A stretch of 50,650 nucleotides of DNA from Acidobacteriota bacterium (lineage in GTDB: Bacteria > Acidobacteriota > Terriglobia > Bryobacterales > Bryobacteraceae): NCBI GenBank assembly GCA_016213725.1, contig JACQZS010000197.1, positions 1-50,650 of the forward strand. Direction: 5' to 3'. The first letter of the stretch is position 1, and each line of letters begins with the position of its first letter. Below, piece by piece: positions 42,740 to 50,650 of the stretch. The notes under the pieces are model-generated. The model made no database searches. It was not told the DNA's origin and worked only from the letters and a program-made list of their open reading frames with translations. Position numbers and translations under genes: made by a program.

Positions 42740-43906
42740 TCAATCCTGGTGGAAGTCCAACTGGGCCCAACCCGGCAGCGTTGCCGGCTGGTCGTTCATA
42801 AATACGATCCGCCGGGTCTTGGGGAAAGGCAATCCGCTACGCAGCACGGATGAATAGACCGGCAGGGAGCGCAGCAGTTGTTTCAACGGGTCGGCCATGG
42901 CGTCGGGACTGGCGGTCTTCGCCGGTAATCCCGTACCCCAGCCGAAACAGATCAGGCAGCCCATTCCGTGCTCCCGGATCAACTTCAGCCGCTCCTGCAG
43001 CAGGCCCACGGAACGGCCCACCAGCGCCAGACCGGTGGATTCGGCATACCTCTGCTGGACGCCCAGCAGAAGCTCCGCGGCGGTATTCGCCGCGGCGGCA
43101 AACTGCCGCCAGCCGCTCGCCTCTTTCCAGCGCAGCGCTTCCAGCATCTTGGCGTTGGACAAGCCCGCGCTTTGCTGGAAACCGCCCTCGAAAACAGTGC
43201 CCGGAATCGCCATTTCGGCGAAAAACGGCGTTGAATCCGACGGCCGGCGGCTTTCCACCGCCCCCCGGGGGCTCATTTTCCAGCCCAGTTCCAGACGGCT
43301 GCCCCGCGGAATGAGCGTCGAAGTCCGCAAGAGGTAGATCCGGGTCGACCCGCCCGCCGCGATGGAGTCCGAATCTGCGAGAAGTAAAGCCCGCGTCCGG
43401 GCCGAACCGCCTGAGCCCAGCACCGACGCCTCCAGCGCCGCTCCGGGCTGCCGCGGCGGCCGTTCCGACGCCTGGATCTTCGCCGATAGCTGGCTCCAGT
43501 GGCCGGCGGTGGCCTTCTCAATCAGCAGCGCGTTCCGCAGCGGGCCTTTCAGCGCGCTGCCCGGCACGTACAGCCCGCCCTTGGCCGCGGTGGCGAAGGT
43601 GGGGATGAACAGGTGCTCCGGCGCCGTCCGCGCGTAGTACTGCGCCGACGAGGGATGCTCGAACGGAATCCTCCGGCTGGCGTAGTTTTGCGCATAGCCG
43701 CCCCAGGAAGCGAAGTCGAGCTTGTCGGCCTTCCGGATCTGGTTCAGATAAGTGTCCAGGCGCGGCCCTTTGGCCAGCAGTTGGAAGATCCGCCGCTGGT
43801 CGAGCACGTTCACCTGGTCTTTCCAGACCATATAGTCGATCGGCGCCAGTTTCTGGCCGTCGCCGGCCAGCAGAGGCGTCAATACGGTGAGTCGGTAGCG
43901 GTTCAT
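42740..43906 (-). CDS. csm5: Csm5 (type III-A RAMP subunit)
   Basis: The protein has 388 residues. RAMP features are MNRYRLTVLTPLLAGDGQKL at the N-terminus (ferredoxin-like strand, then the TPLLAGDGQ loop), APIDYMVWKDQVNVLDQRRI, the glycine-rich GGLYVPGSALKGPLRNAL, and the C-terminal CLICFGWGTGLPAKT, which Csm5 proteins share. Csm5 caps the 3' end of the crRNA backbone in the Csm effector complex. Its ATG overlaps the csm4 stop by 4 bp (ATGA), so translation is coupled. It is last in the cas10-csm2-csm3-csm4-csm5 operon. Confidence 0.85.
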   Translation of the reverse strand: MNRYRLTVLTPLLAGDGQKLAPIDYMVWKDQVNVLDQRRIFQLLAKGPRLDTYLNQIRKADKLDFASWGGYAQNYASRRIPFEHPSSAQYYARTAPEHLFIPTFATAAKGGLYVPGSALKGPLRNALLIEKATAGHWSQLSAKIQASERPPRQPGAALEASVLGSGGSARTRALLLADSDSIAAGGSTRIYLLRTSTLIPRGSRLELGWKMSPRGAVESRRPSDSTPFFAEMAIPGTVFEGGFQQSAGLSNAKMLEALRWKEASGWRQFAAAANTAAELLLGVQQRYAESTGLALVGRSVGLLQERLKLIREHGMGCLICFGWGTGLPAKTASPDAMADPLKQLLRSLPVYSSVLRSGLPFPKTRRIVFMNDQPATLPGWAQLDFHQD

Positions 43907-44919
43907 TCGGTCACCGGCCAAGGAATAGGAAGCGACACGGCATAGCCGGCGCGATAGACGGGATGGGCACAGCCCTCCGGCGCCACGTCCAGCACGCGCC
44001 CGCCGGGGGCCTGCGGGCTGACAAGCACCGATCCTTCACGTACCATGCGCGTGGTCAGCTTCTGCCTGCCGGCGCCATGCCGGCTGCCCACGCGACCCGT
44101 GCGGCTGGTCAATTCGTAGTGGCCCGCCGACCAGTTCACTTCGTCGTGCGCGCCCGGGTTCATCAGCGACAGCAGCCACCATGCGCCGCTGGAGGCCGGA
44201 GCGGCCGCGCCCAGGAGCAGTTCGTTCAGAAGCCCCGGCTGGAAATCCACGCTGCGCGAGCGCCCGAAGCCCCGCGATCGCATTCCGCCCACGCCGCTGT
44301 CTGCCAGCAGCCGGAAAGCGGCCTGCAGCTTCGGCGCCCAGACGGCATAGGTTGTTGGATTGGAAAACTGTGCGGCGCACCACAAGCCGGAGGCCGGCGC
44401 AAACTGCACGCAGGACGCCGCGTGCGGCTCCACGTGCCCGCCCGTCACGCGGTCTACCGCGGCGCTCGAACGCAGGACAAACCGGAACGGCCCGGTGGCC
44501 GACCGGCTGGCCGCCGGAACCAGACACCCGGAGGGCCCATCCACGGCCCACTGGTCTTCCGACACGGTTTCGCCGCGCAGCAGTGCGGCCACCACCGAAG
44601 AGGGAATCAGCGACGCGCCTTTCCAGCGCACCTTCGCGGACGCGCCGCGGGGCGGCCACAGCCCCGCCGGGGGCGGCACGTAGAGGTAACTCCGCTGCCA
44701 GGGAAACGCGGACGTAAACCGCACGGCCGGGGCCGCATACGGCGCCGCGGTCGCGTTGAGCCATTCTTCCAGCAGGTTGAGCTGATCGAAGGCCAGCGTC
44801 ACCGCCGAATACAGGCTGTCACTGTGCAGCACAGGCGTGGCTTCCAGCCCGGCGCCGGATGCCGGTGCCAGGCGCCAGGGCGTGGAAGGCCGAAGCCGGA
44901 TGAGCAAGGCGGGGTTCAT
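43903..44919 (-). CDS. csm4: Csm4 (type III-A RAMP subunit)
   Basis: The protein has 338 residues. The Csm4 hallmarks are LHSDSLYSAVTLAF (32-45), the glycine loop VGGMRSRGFGRSRSVDF, and the late REGSVLVSPQAPGGRV segment. Csm4 binds the 5' handle of the crRNA and docks Cas10. The gene starts 14 bp after the csm3 stop and its stop overlaps the csm5 start by 4 bp. Length is normal for the family. Confidence 0.85.
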   Translation of the reverse strand: MNPALLIRLRPSTPWRLAPASGAGLEATPVLHSDSLYSAVTLAFDQLNLLEEWLNATAAPYAAPAVRFTSAFPWQRSYLYVPPPAGLWPPRGASAKVRWKGASLIPSSVVAALLRGETVSEDQWAVDGPSGCLVPAASRSATGPFRFVLRSSAAVDRVTGGHVEPHAASCVQFAPASGLWCAAQFSNPTTYAVWAPKLQAAFRLLADSGVGGMRSRGFGRSRSVDFQPGLLNELLLGAAAPASSGAWWLLSLMNPGAHDEVNWSAGHYELTSRTGRVGSRHGAGRQKLTTRMVREGSVLVSPQAPGGRVLDVAPEGCAHPVYRAGYAVSLPIPWPVTE

Positions 44920-44933
44920 TCGCTTGCCCCTGG

Positions 44934-45770
44934 TTAGCTCAGTTTGTCGGCGAATCCGTCACCGCTCACGGTAGCCTGCAGTTCGGCCGTCGATCCAGCC
45001 GACTCCACCAGCACCTGCTCCGGATCACCAGCCGCGTAGAAGCTCTTACTGCGCCAAGTGAGTTTCCAGCCGCCGAACGACACCCGGCCGCTGCCGCGCG
45101 AACCGCCGCCGCCCAAGGCGTCGTCTTCGAGCAGCCGCAGGCCCTGCAGGAAGAAGGCCACGAGTTCGCGGTCCTCCGGGCACAGAATGTCGATGACGAA
45201 CCGAACGCGGAAGCGCGCCCCGGCAGGGACCCGCTCCAGGGTCCGGGCGTTGGACTGCGCCGTAATGCGGTCAATGGCGTTTTCGCTCTTCACCTCGGTG
45301 AGTTCGTCGTCGAGGTTTTCGCGCATCTGCTGCGTAATGGAATCCAGATCCAGCGGCGCGTCGTACGCCGTGAGGCGCGCCGGCGAGGCGTTGGAAGCCT
45401 CGAAGGCGTCACCCGACACCCGGTCCATTCTCCCCGGGTTGCGTCCGAACAGGATGCCCACTTCGTCGCCCGGCACATCGCTCTGGTGGATGCGAACCTC
45501 CTGCCCGCGGCGACGCGAAAGGTAGATCAGGTCTGAAGGCGCAACCAGCCCGGCGGCCTGCTCGAGCAGACTGCGGATGCGGCCCCTGAGGCTGCTGCCG
45601 GGCACGTAGGGCCGGCCAAAGGCATCCTTGACCACGGGATTGTCGGCTCCGCCCAGATCGAGCGACCCTTTTCCGGCCCCGATGTGCAGGCCGGTTTCAC
45701 AGGTCATCTCGCCGTCGAGCAACAACTTGCCGATCAGTCCGAGCTTGGTGGAGGCGGTGTGAGAACTCAT
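44934..45770 (-). CDS. csm3: Csm3 (type III-A backbone RAMP, target-RNA nuclease)
   Basis: The protein has 278 residues. TGLHIGAGKGSLDLGGADNP carries the conserved loop Asp (D43 in GADNPVVKD) that corresponds to the catalytic aspartate of Csm3, which cuts target RNA every six nucleotides. PYVPGSSLRGRIRSLLEQ is the RAMP glycine loop, and DALGGGGSRGSGRVSFG closes the C-terminus. Target cleavage therefore looks intact. The ATG at 45770 has GGAG 6 bases upstream; a longer frame to 45860 would run into csm2. Csm3 usually forms three or more copies along the crRNA. It lies 28 bp after csm2. Confidence 0.9.
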   Translation of the reverse strand: MSSHTASTKLGLIGKLLLDGEMTCETGLHIGAGKGSLDLGGADNPVVKDAFGRPYVPGSSLRGRIRSLLEQAAGLVAPSDLIYLSRRRGQEVRIHQSDVPGDEVGILFGRNPGRMDRVSGDAFEASNASPARLTAYDAPLDLDSITQQMRENLDDELTEVKSENAIDRITAQSNARTLERVPAGARFRVRFVIDILCPEDRELVAFFLQGLRLLEDDALGGGGSRGSGRVSFGGWKLTWRSKSFYAAGDPEQVLVESAGSTAELQATVSGDGFADKLS

Positions 45771-45798
45771 GGAAGACTCCGTCGAAATCCTTACTGGC

Positions 45799-46548
45799 TT
45801 ACTCGTTGTAGGCGACGATCGCCTCAAACAGGTCGCGGAACCGATCATAGCCGCGCGCATCGTTCTTGCGCGTCACCTGCAGCAGCAGCCGCTCGAGCGG
45901 ATCGAGGCTGCGCAACTGGTGCCGGGCAATGGTGTACGCCAGCCGCGCCCGCAGCATGACGAACTGGTGCTGGCGTTCGGATTCCTGCGTCCGGCAGGCC
46001 CGCCGCACGGCGCTGTACAGACGCCGCAACTGGCTGCGGGTGCCCGAATCCATGTCGCGCATGCGTGCCACGACCGCGTGCGCCTGGTTGTCGAGGTACA
46101 GGCTGTCGGCCATCAGCTTCTCGATATCGATCTCGGTCGGCGGTTCCGGACCCCGTCCGCGCTCGCCGCCCCGCAGGTCGCGCGGTCCGCGGCCCCGGTC
46201 GCCGCCGCGTTCGCCACGGTCTCCGCCCCGGCCACGGTCGCCGCCGCGTTCGCCGCGTTCGCCGCGTTCTGCGGTGCGTTCTCCGCGCTCGGGACGTCCA
46301 CCGCCTGGGCGCTCCCGGCGTTCACCCTGGCCGCCCGGCCTCGGACCCCGGCCTTCGGCCGCCTTGGGGGCGCTCTCCGCCGCCGGAGCCGCTGCCGCCG
46401 GCGCTGCCGCCGGAGCTTCCGTCGCGGCCGGCTCTTCTACCGGCGCCGCCGGAGCTTCAGCCGGCGACGGCGCCGGCGCTACTTCCGGCGCTGCCGGCTC
46501 TGCCGCGGCCTGTTCTGGCAAACCTTCTTGCGGTTCGAGTTCGCTCAT
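45799..46548 (-). CDS. csm2: Csm2 with a long Pro/Ala-rich and RGG-rich N-terminal extension
   Basis: The protein has 249 residues, about double the usual Csm2. Residues from about 135 form the helical Csm2 domain: LMADSLYLDNQAHAVVARMR, VMLRARLAYTIARHQ and the family end RFRDLFEAIVAYNE. Residues 1-65 are Pro/Ala/Glu-rich and low complexity. Residues about 66-130 are built of Arg, Gly, Glu and Asp with RGG/RGE steps (ERGERGGDRGRGGDRG). This is a predicted disordered RNA-binding-type tail; I know of no such tail on a Csm2. Csm2 is the small subunit that lines the target-RNA groove. The ATG at 46548 is one base after the cas10 stop, with GAGGT upstream. Confidence 0.85.
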   Translation of the reverse strand: MSELEPQEGLPEQAAAEPAAPEVAPAPSPAEAPAAPVEEPAATEAPAAAPAAAAPAAESAPKAAEGRGPRPGGQGERRERPGGGRPERGERTAERGERGERGGDRGRGGDRGERGGDRGRGPRDLRGGERGRGPEPPTEIDIEKLMADSLYLDNQAHAVVARMRDMDSGTRSQLRRLYSAVRRACRTQESERQHQFVMLRARLAYTIARHQLRSLDPLERLLLQVTRKNDARGYDRFRDLFEAIVAYNE

Positions 46549-46549
46549 A

Positions 46550-47944
46550 TTACTCAACCTCTTCCGTGATCCGCGCCCACTCCAGGGCCACGCGACCGGA
46601 CGGCCGCAGCTTCAGCTGCGCCTGCCCGCGCGTCAAAAACGCCGACAGGACCCCGTTCCGGACTTTCTGAAATTCCTTGTTCCGCTCCGGGCCGTCCAGC
46701 ACCCGGTTCAATCTCCGGTGGAGCCGCCACGGCCGCTGCTGCGTCTCCGCCAGCCGCCGCGATCCGCGCGCCGGCAGCGCCCGGTCAGTCTCCCGGTAAA
46801 ACGCGCCCAGTTCGCCCAAGAACTGCGATGAGCAGCCGAATTCATGCACCAGGCGCAGCATCACATCCTTCAGCTCGGCAGCCTCGGTGAGCTGTTTCCA
46901 ATCCAGCACACGGCCGAAGATCGAGATACAGTCACGGCCGGTGCTCTTCGCATTCTCCAGCAGGCGGCCCGCCTCGGCGTACACGCTGGTAGGGCAGGCG
47001 CCAGCGTACGGCGCCAGGGCCACCGCCATCGACAAAGTCTTGCCTTCCGCACCGGGGAACTCGCGCAGCAACTCTTCCGACGAGCGTTGGAACAGCCGCT
47101 CGATCTCCCGCGCAAAGGGCAGCAGCACATCACACGAGCCCGCCACTCCAAACTCGTCGCCGCCGGTGAACAGCACCGTCACTTTCGTGGCGTACTCCGG
47201 CCGCGAACAGAGCAGCTGCACTTCTCCGGCGAAAAACTGCTTGAAGAACACCGACAGCTGGATGTGCTCTTCCACGCTTTGCGCCTTGTTCAGGCGCGCG
47301 GCAAACTGGTCCGCATCTCCGCGCAAAATGCCCCACGCCTTACGCCCCGCGGCCCGCTCAGCCAGTTCATCGAGCGTGGCCTGACCGTTGGCGCCCGGCG
47401 CGCAGTGAATGGCCAGCCAGTGCGCCTCGCCCTCCTGCCGCAGCAGGCCGGGCGATTCCGGATCGTAGACGGCCGCCGCCGCATCCGGCAGCGCCCGGTG
47501 CAACCCGGCAAAGTATTCATTCTCTTCGGCCGGCACAAACGGCTCGAACAATCCCGCCGGCTCCAGGGCGTCGGGGCCACGCCAGCGATCCATCGCCTCG
47601 TCCAGCCGCTTCCGGACGTCGCTCCAGGCCCCCAGATTCTCGGTGCTGGCCCATGCCAGCCTCATCCGGTGGCCCGAGAGCGCGCCGATGCGCCGGGTTG
47701 CGTCTACGAGAAAAGCGTTTGCGTCGGCAAGATTCTCGGAAGGGATCACCGTCAGGAACTGTCCCCCGCCGCTCGAACCCAGCAACTCCTGGGCCAGCCC
47801 CAGCTTCTTGAGCAGGGCCCGCGGAAGCGCCTCCGAGAGCAGCGAGACATACAGGCAGCGCCCGGCCAGGGATGCAAAACCCCCGCGCGCGTCCTGGACG
47901 AACGGATCGATGCCGAGTAATTTGCCTTGAAGGAAGATCTGCAC
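46550..47944 (-). CDS. cas10: Cas10/Csm1 lacking the HD nuclease domain
   Basis: The protein has 464 residues, against about 750-850 in ordinary Csm1. It begins directly in Palm1 (FLQGKLLGIDPFVQDARGGF, then SLAGRCLYVSLLSEALPRAL and SSGGGQFLTVIPS), where other Csm1 proteins have an HD domain first. Palm2 has the metal-binding step ILRGDADQF (206-214) and the signature LFTGGDEF (258-265), i.e. GGDE where cyclic-oligoadenylate synthases have GGDD. The C-terminal helical D4 domain follows. The start is GTG at 47944 with GAGG 8 bases upstream; only 105 bp separate it from the VWFA gene, so no HD domain is encoded upstream. DNA cleavage by the HD site is therefore absent; nucleotide-cyclase activity is uncertain. 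Confidence 0.85.
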   Translation of the reverse strand: MQIFLQGKLLGIDPFVQDARGGFASLAGRCLYVSLLSEALPRALLKKLGLAQELLGSSGGGQFLTVIPSENLADANAFLVDATRRIGALSGHRMRLAWASTENLGAWSDVRKRLDEAMDRWRGPDALEPAGLFEPFVPAEENEYFAGLHRALPDAAAAVYDPESPGLLRQEGEAHWLAIHCAPGANGQATLDELAERAAGRKAWGILRGDADQFAARLNKAQSVEEHIQLSVFFKQFFAGEVQLLCSRPEYATKVTVLFTGGDEFGVAGSCDVLLPFAREIERLFQRSSEELLREFPGAEGKTLSMAVALAPYAGACPTSVYAEAGRLLENAKSTGRDCISIFGRVLDWKQLTEAAELKDVMLRLVHEFGCSSQFLGELGAFYRETDRALPARGSRRLAETQQRPWRLHRRLNRVLDGPERNKEFQKVRNGVLSAFLTRGQAQLKLRPSGRVALEWARITEEVE

Positions 47945-48049
47945 AGGGACAGCCTCAGGCGGAAGTCAAACCTTGAATCTATCACAAGGACGAAGCCGCT
48001 GACTTCCAGTCTGCCTCAGAGTTCCAAAGCTCTTCGAGGCGTCCGGCGC

Positions 48050-49057
48050 TTAAGCGCCGCCCGTCCGGGGGCGATAGCCCGGCCGGGCCGATACCCGGTA
48101 CTTCTTCGCCGCATCGCTCCGCACCTCTACGGTGATCTTGCGGAAGCCCTCGTTCGGGTTGGGCGCGGGGTAGTAGGTCACCGTATACGAGTTCCCCAGA
48201 TCTTCGCGGATGGCCTCGAAGGCCTCCACCTGCTTCTGCCACGTCTTGGCGAAGAAGCTCTTTCCGCCGGTCCGCGACGCCAGCCGCCGGAAGACGCCGG
48301 TGGAGATCGGGTCCCGGCTCACGTCGGAGGTCGAAATGACGTAGATCGGGATGCCTTCGTCCTCGGCCACGGCCCGCACGTCGTCGGGCGCCACCATCGA
48401 CGCGGAATCGGGCCCGTTTGAAAAGACGATCACCACTTTCCGGCCGGGCACCTTCGCCGCGTCCCTGAGCGTCAGCAGCAGCGCGTTGTAGAGCGCCGCC
48501 TCGTCGCCGGCCACGGCCTTCCTCAATCCCTGCAGCACATCGTTCCGTTCGCGGTTCAGCGTCGCTGCGCGCGTCAGGTTCCGCGAAAACGTGTACACGG
48601 CCACCGAGTCCGCCCGGTCCAGGCCGCGCACGAAATCCGCGATGGCGTCCGAGGCGTAGACGAAGCCGCGGTACATGTAGTTTGACGTGTCGAAGAGCAC
48701 GAAGACGTTGGTGCCCACGAAAGCATCGGTGGCGATGCCGCCCTTCTCAGGATCCGCCTGCGCGGTGACCAGCGGCTTGGTGGAGCCATCGTCCAGGATC
48801 TGCAGCGGCGGCCGGTTGCCTTCGGCGAAGGTGTTCACCTTCTGTACGATGCCGTCCTCCAGGACGCGGAAGTCCACGGGCTTCAGCCCGTTCACGTACC
48901 GCCCCTTGGAGTCTGTCACGGTGAAACTGAGCACCACCATGTCCACCTTCACGCGGAAGGTGGGCTGATCCTGTCCGAACAGCATCGGCGGGCACGTGAG
49001 TGCCGGCACCAGGGAGCCGCCGGTAGTGGCGAAGAAGTGTCTGCGTGTGAGCTTCAT
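48050..49057 (-). CDS. Tat-exported VWFA-related acidobacterial protein
   Basis: The protein has 335 residues. The signal MKLTRRHFFATTGGSLVPAL is twin-arginine type. After an N-terminal beta domain (VDMVVLSFTVTDSKGRYVNG, VDFRVLEDGIVQKVNTFAEG) comes a von Willebrand A domain: VFVLFDTSNYM (117-127), VYASDAIADFVRGLDRADSV, GRKVVIVFSNGPDSASM and IPIYVISTSDVSRD. This architecture is characteristic of acidobacterial VWFA-related proteins of unknown function. The metal site motif DxSxS reads D123-T-S-N-Y127, so its last Ser is lost. The ATG at 49057 has GGAG 7 bases upstream. It follows the partial gene upstream by 23 bp, suggesting an operon. Confidence 0.82.
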   Translation of the reverse strand: MKLTRRHFFATTGGSLVPALTCPPMLFGQDQPTFRVKVDMVVLSFTVTDSKGRYVNGLKPVDFRVLEDGIVQKVNTFAEGNRPPLQILDDGSTKPLVTAQADPEKGGIATDAFVGTNVFVLFDTSNYMYRGFVYASDAIADFVRGLDRADSVAVYTFSRNLTRAATLNRERNDVLQGLRKAVAGDEAALYNALLLTLRDAAKVPGRKVVIVFSNGPDSASMVAPDDVRAVAEDEGIPIYVISTSDVSRDPISTGVFRRLASRTGGKSFFAKTWQKQVEAFEAIREDLGNSYTVTYYPAPNPNEGFRKITVEVRSDAAKKYRVSARPGYRPRTGGA

Positions 49058-49080
49058 CGGATGTCTCCGTGAGTTCCGTC

Positions 49081-50650
49081 CTAATCTTCGAGGGCCGCTT
49101 TCTGTTGTTGCGCCTCGGCCTTGCGGGCCTGTGCCCGAACGCCTCCGGCCACCGTGCGCATGGAGCGCAGCAGTGCCGGCCAGTCTTCCAGGTGCGTCGC
49201 AAAGATCTGTTCCACCGTGCGTTGTGTCCACTCCGGCAGCATCATATTCAATTGCGACGGCCGCATGTACAGGTCGTCCGCCAACGACGCGAAGAAGAGA
49301 TTGTTCGACTCCCAGCTCTCGGCCAGAATGCGGCTCGAATACCCCATCAGGGTGGGGAACGTTCGCAGGTTGAGCAGCTCCGGATGCTGCGAGTTGGCCA
49401 GGGTTGGCTTCGGCGTCCCGAAGGCCTCAGACAAGGCAGCGGGCGTCAACTGCGCCGGCGCGGCGGCCGCCAGTTGCCTGATCTCCGCGGCCAGCGGCGC
49501 TCCGGCCTCCAGCCGAGCCTCCATTGCCATCGCACCGAGGTGATACAGTTCAGACGGCGTCACGAGTTCCATCGCGTCGGCCACGCGCCCGGCCGCCAGC
49601 AGGTCCGACACCTGCCGCACTCGAGCGGGCGGCGCGAACCGGTCTAAGAGCTGCATGGCCGTATTCCGGGTGGCGGCCGACAGAGCCGACTCCGCGATCA
49701 CGGCCTCGCCCAGCTTCATCTGCAGGCTCAAGTAGCGGGCCTGGACCGGCGTGACGTTCCAGAACCGCGGCAGCTTCGAGCTCACCAGCAGTTGCGGCAC
49801 CAGGTCGCCCCAAATCAGCGCCTGCTCGCGGGTTGGGATCAGGAAGTTCTGCTCCGCCTCGGCCAACGCGTATGGCAGGTTCGCCAACGATCCCACCAGC
49901 CGCCCGCCCGCGCTCGAGGGCCAGCCCGTCCCCAACACCTCCGTGATCTTCCAGGTTTGCTGCCCGCCCTGAATTCCGATGAAATCGTGGCTCCGCACGA
50001 AGATCGGATTCGTATAGAGGATTTGCGCCCCCGGCGGCGCGTAGTGCAGATACAACAGGCCCACCAACGTGTCCCGCAGCAGCGGCGCCAGTTGGCCGCG
50101 CAGCTCTTTCAACCGTTCCGGCTGCCCGGCCGCCTTTTCCACGGCCACGCGCAGGTTCATCTTCCGCTGGGCATCGAGATGGCGCTCCGTCCAATAGCCG
50201 AACGACAGGTTATTGCGCTCCTGCGCCGACATCGACGCCTTCGGCAGGTTCAGGTCGCTCACTCGCGCCGCCAAGCGGTTCAGCAGCGCGGTGTTCGGCT
50301 TCTCGCCGCGGGCCATCGCGTTCAGATGGTCATCCAGGTCGAAAAGCGTCTTGAGCGAAACCAGTCTTTGCGCCTCGAATCCGCGGAGCATCTCCGTCAC
50401 TACCGCCTGGTGCGTCTCCAGATCAGTCGGAGTGGCGGTGCCGGCCAGCAGATCGAGCATCTTGTCCTGCACGTTGGCGTCGGACGGAATCCCGGAGGCT
50501 TTCAGCAGCACCAGCACCCCGCCCCGCCCCGCGTCGAACAGGTCCCGCATCGACTTGGATTTCGGGAACGGCTCCAAAACCGCCGCCAGCGCCGCATCTG
50601 CCTGCGCTGCCGGAATCAGCTTCTGCCGCACCAGGATCTGCCACAGCCCG
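49081..50650 (-). CDS. Large helical protein of unknown function (5' end outside window)
   Basis: At least 522 residues are present; the frame is open to the window's right edge (GLWQILVRQKLIPAAQADAA), so the true start lies beyond 50650. A GTG at 50631 is probably internal. The text is mostly helical (MLRGFEAQRLVSLKTLFDLD, LKELRGQLAPLLRDTLVGLL) with a central beta segment around YAPPGAQILYTNPIFVRSHD and a charged tail AQARKAEAQQQKAALED. I do not recognise the family. It is tightly followed by the VWFA-related gene (23 bp), with which it is probably cotranscribed. No catalytic motif is visible. Confidence 0.65.
   Translation of the reverse strand, partial: GLWQILVRQKLIPAAQADAALAAVLEPFPKSKSMRDLFDAGRGGVLVLLKASGIPSDANVQDKMLDLLAGTATPTDLETHQAVVTEMLRGFEAQRLVSLKTLFDLDDHLNAMARGEKPNTALLNRLAARVSDLNLPKASMSAQERNNLSFGYWTERHLDAQRKMNLRVAVEKAAGQPERLKELRGQLAPLLRDTLVGLLYLHYAPPGAQILYTNPIFVRSHDFIGIQGGQQTWKITEVLGTGWPSSAGGRLVGSLANLPYALAEAEQNFLIPTREQALIWGDLVPQLLVSSKLPRFWNVTPVQARYLSLQMKLGEAVIAESALSAATRNTAMQLLDRFAPPARVRQVSDLLAAGRVADAMELVTPSELYHLGAMAMEARLEAGAPLAAEIRQLAAAAPAQLTPAALSEAFGTPKPTLANSQHPELLNLRTFPTLMGYSSRILAESWESNNLFFASLADDLYMRPSQLNMMLPEWTQRTVEQIFATHLEDWPALLRSMRTVAGGVRAQARKAEAQQQKAALED

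Overview
The window is high-GC bacterial DNA and most likely comes from an acidobacterium of the Solibacter/Bryobacter type. This is inferred from family content. There is an ADOP-type MacB-like permease, a Tat-exported VWFA-related protein of the acidobacterial kind, a small paralogous family beginning NAQLSTGPRT, and many Tat- or Sec-exported carbohydrate-active proteins. No rRNA, tRNA, insertion sequence, prophage or CRISPR array was seen.

Layout. 1-8.6 kb: the tail of an unknown gene, two exported carbohydrate-active enzymes on the minus strand (heparinase II/III-like and GH30-like), then a plus-strand run of a duplicated-domain secreted protein, a small membrane protein and a serine beta-lactamase-type hydrolase. 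8.6-12.2 kb: an 11-bp tandem repeat, then minus-strand genes for a GT39-like membrane glycosyltransferase, a GGCT-fold protein, a NamZ-type muramidase and a DUF2200 protein. 12.4-16.4 kb: a compact candidate RiPP (ribosomally made, modified peptide) cluster. It holds a 140-residue precursor-like protein, a strong hairpin, a radical SAM/SPASM enzyme, a paralogue that keeps the SPASM cysteines but has no radical SAM motif, and a methyltransferase with a PqqD-like C-terminus. 16.5-21 kb: an ADOP permease with a PadR-like N-terminal stub, and a secreted beta-helix protein. 21.3-24.8 kb: a paralogous-family protein and a DUF6259-like glycosidase.

24.8-33.5 kb is a minus-strand carbohydrate block. 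A GH127-like gene, a RuBisCO-like protein and a four-carbon acid sugar kinase are joined by two ATGA overlaps, with a beta-propeller lactonase upstream and a URO-D-like protein and a toroid protein downstream. The RuBisCO-like protein plus kinase pair resembles the OiaX/OiaK pair of apiose/apionate catabolism. 33.5-42.6 kb: a ClC channel fused to a CBS region, an extra membrane helix and TPRs; two secreted plus-strand proteins, one lyase-like; an AAA/DUF4143 ATPase; inositol-3-phosphate synthase; and an ExeA-like ATPase.

42.7-47.9 kb is a complete type III-A-like effector operon (cas10-csm2-csm3-csm4-csm5). Its Cas10 lacks the HD nuclease domain and reads GGDEF where GGDD is expected. Its Csm2 carries a long Pro/Ala-rich and Arg/Gly-rich disordered extension. 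No cas6, csm6, cas1/cas2 or repeat array is in the window. The window ends with a VWFA-related protein and a partial gene upstream of it.

The two parts most worth follow-up are the candidate RiPP cluster and the stripped-down Csm system with the RGG-Csm2. All family assignments come from reading the translated sequence; no database search was run.
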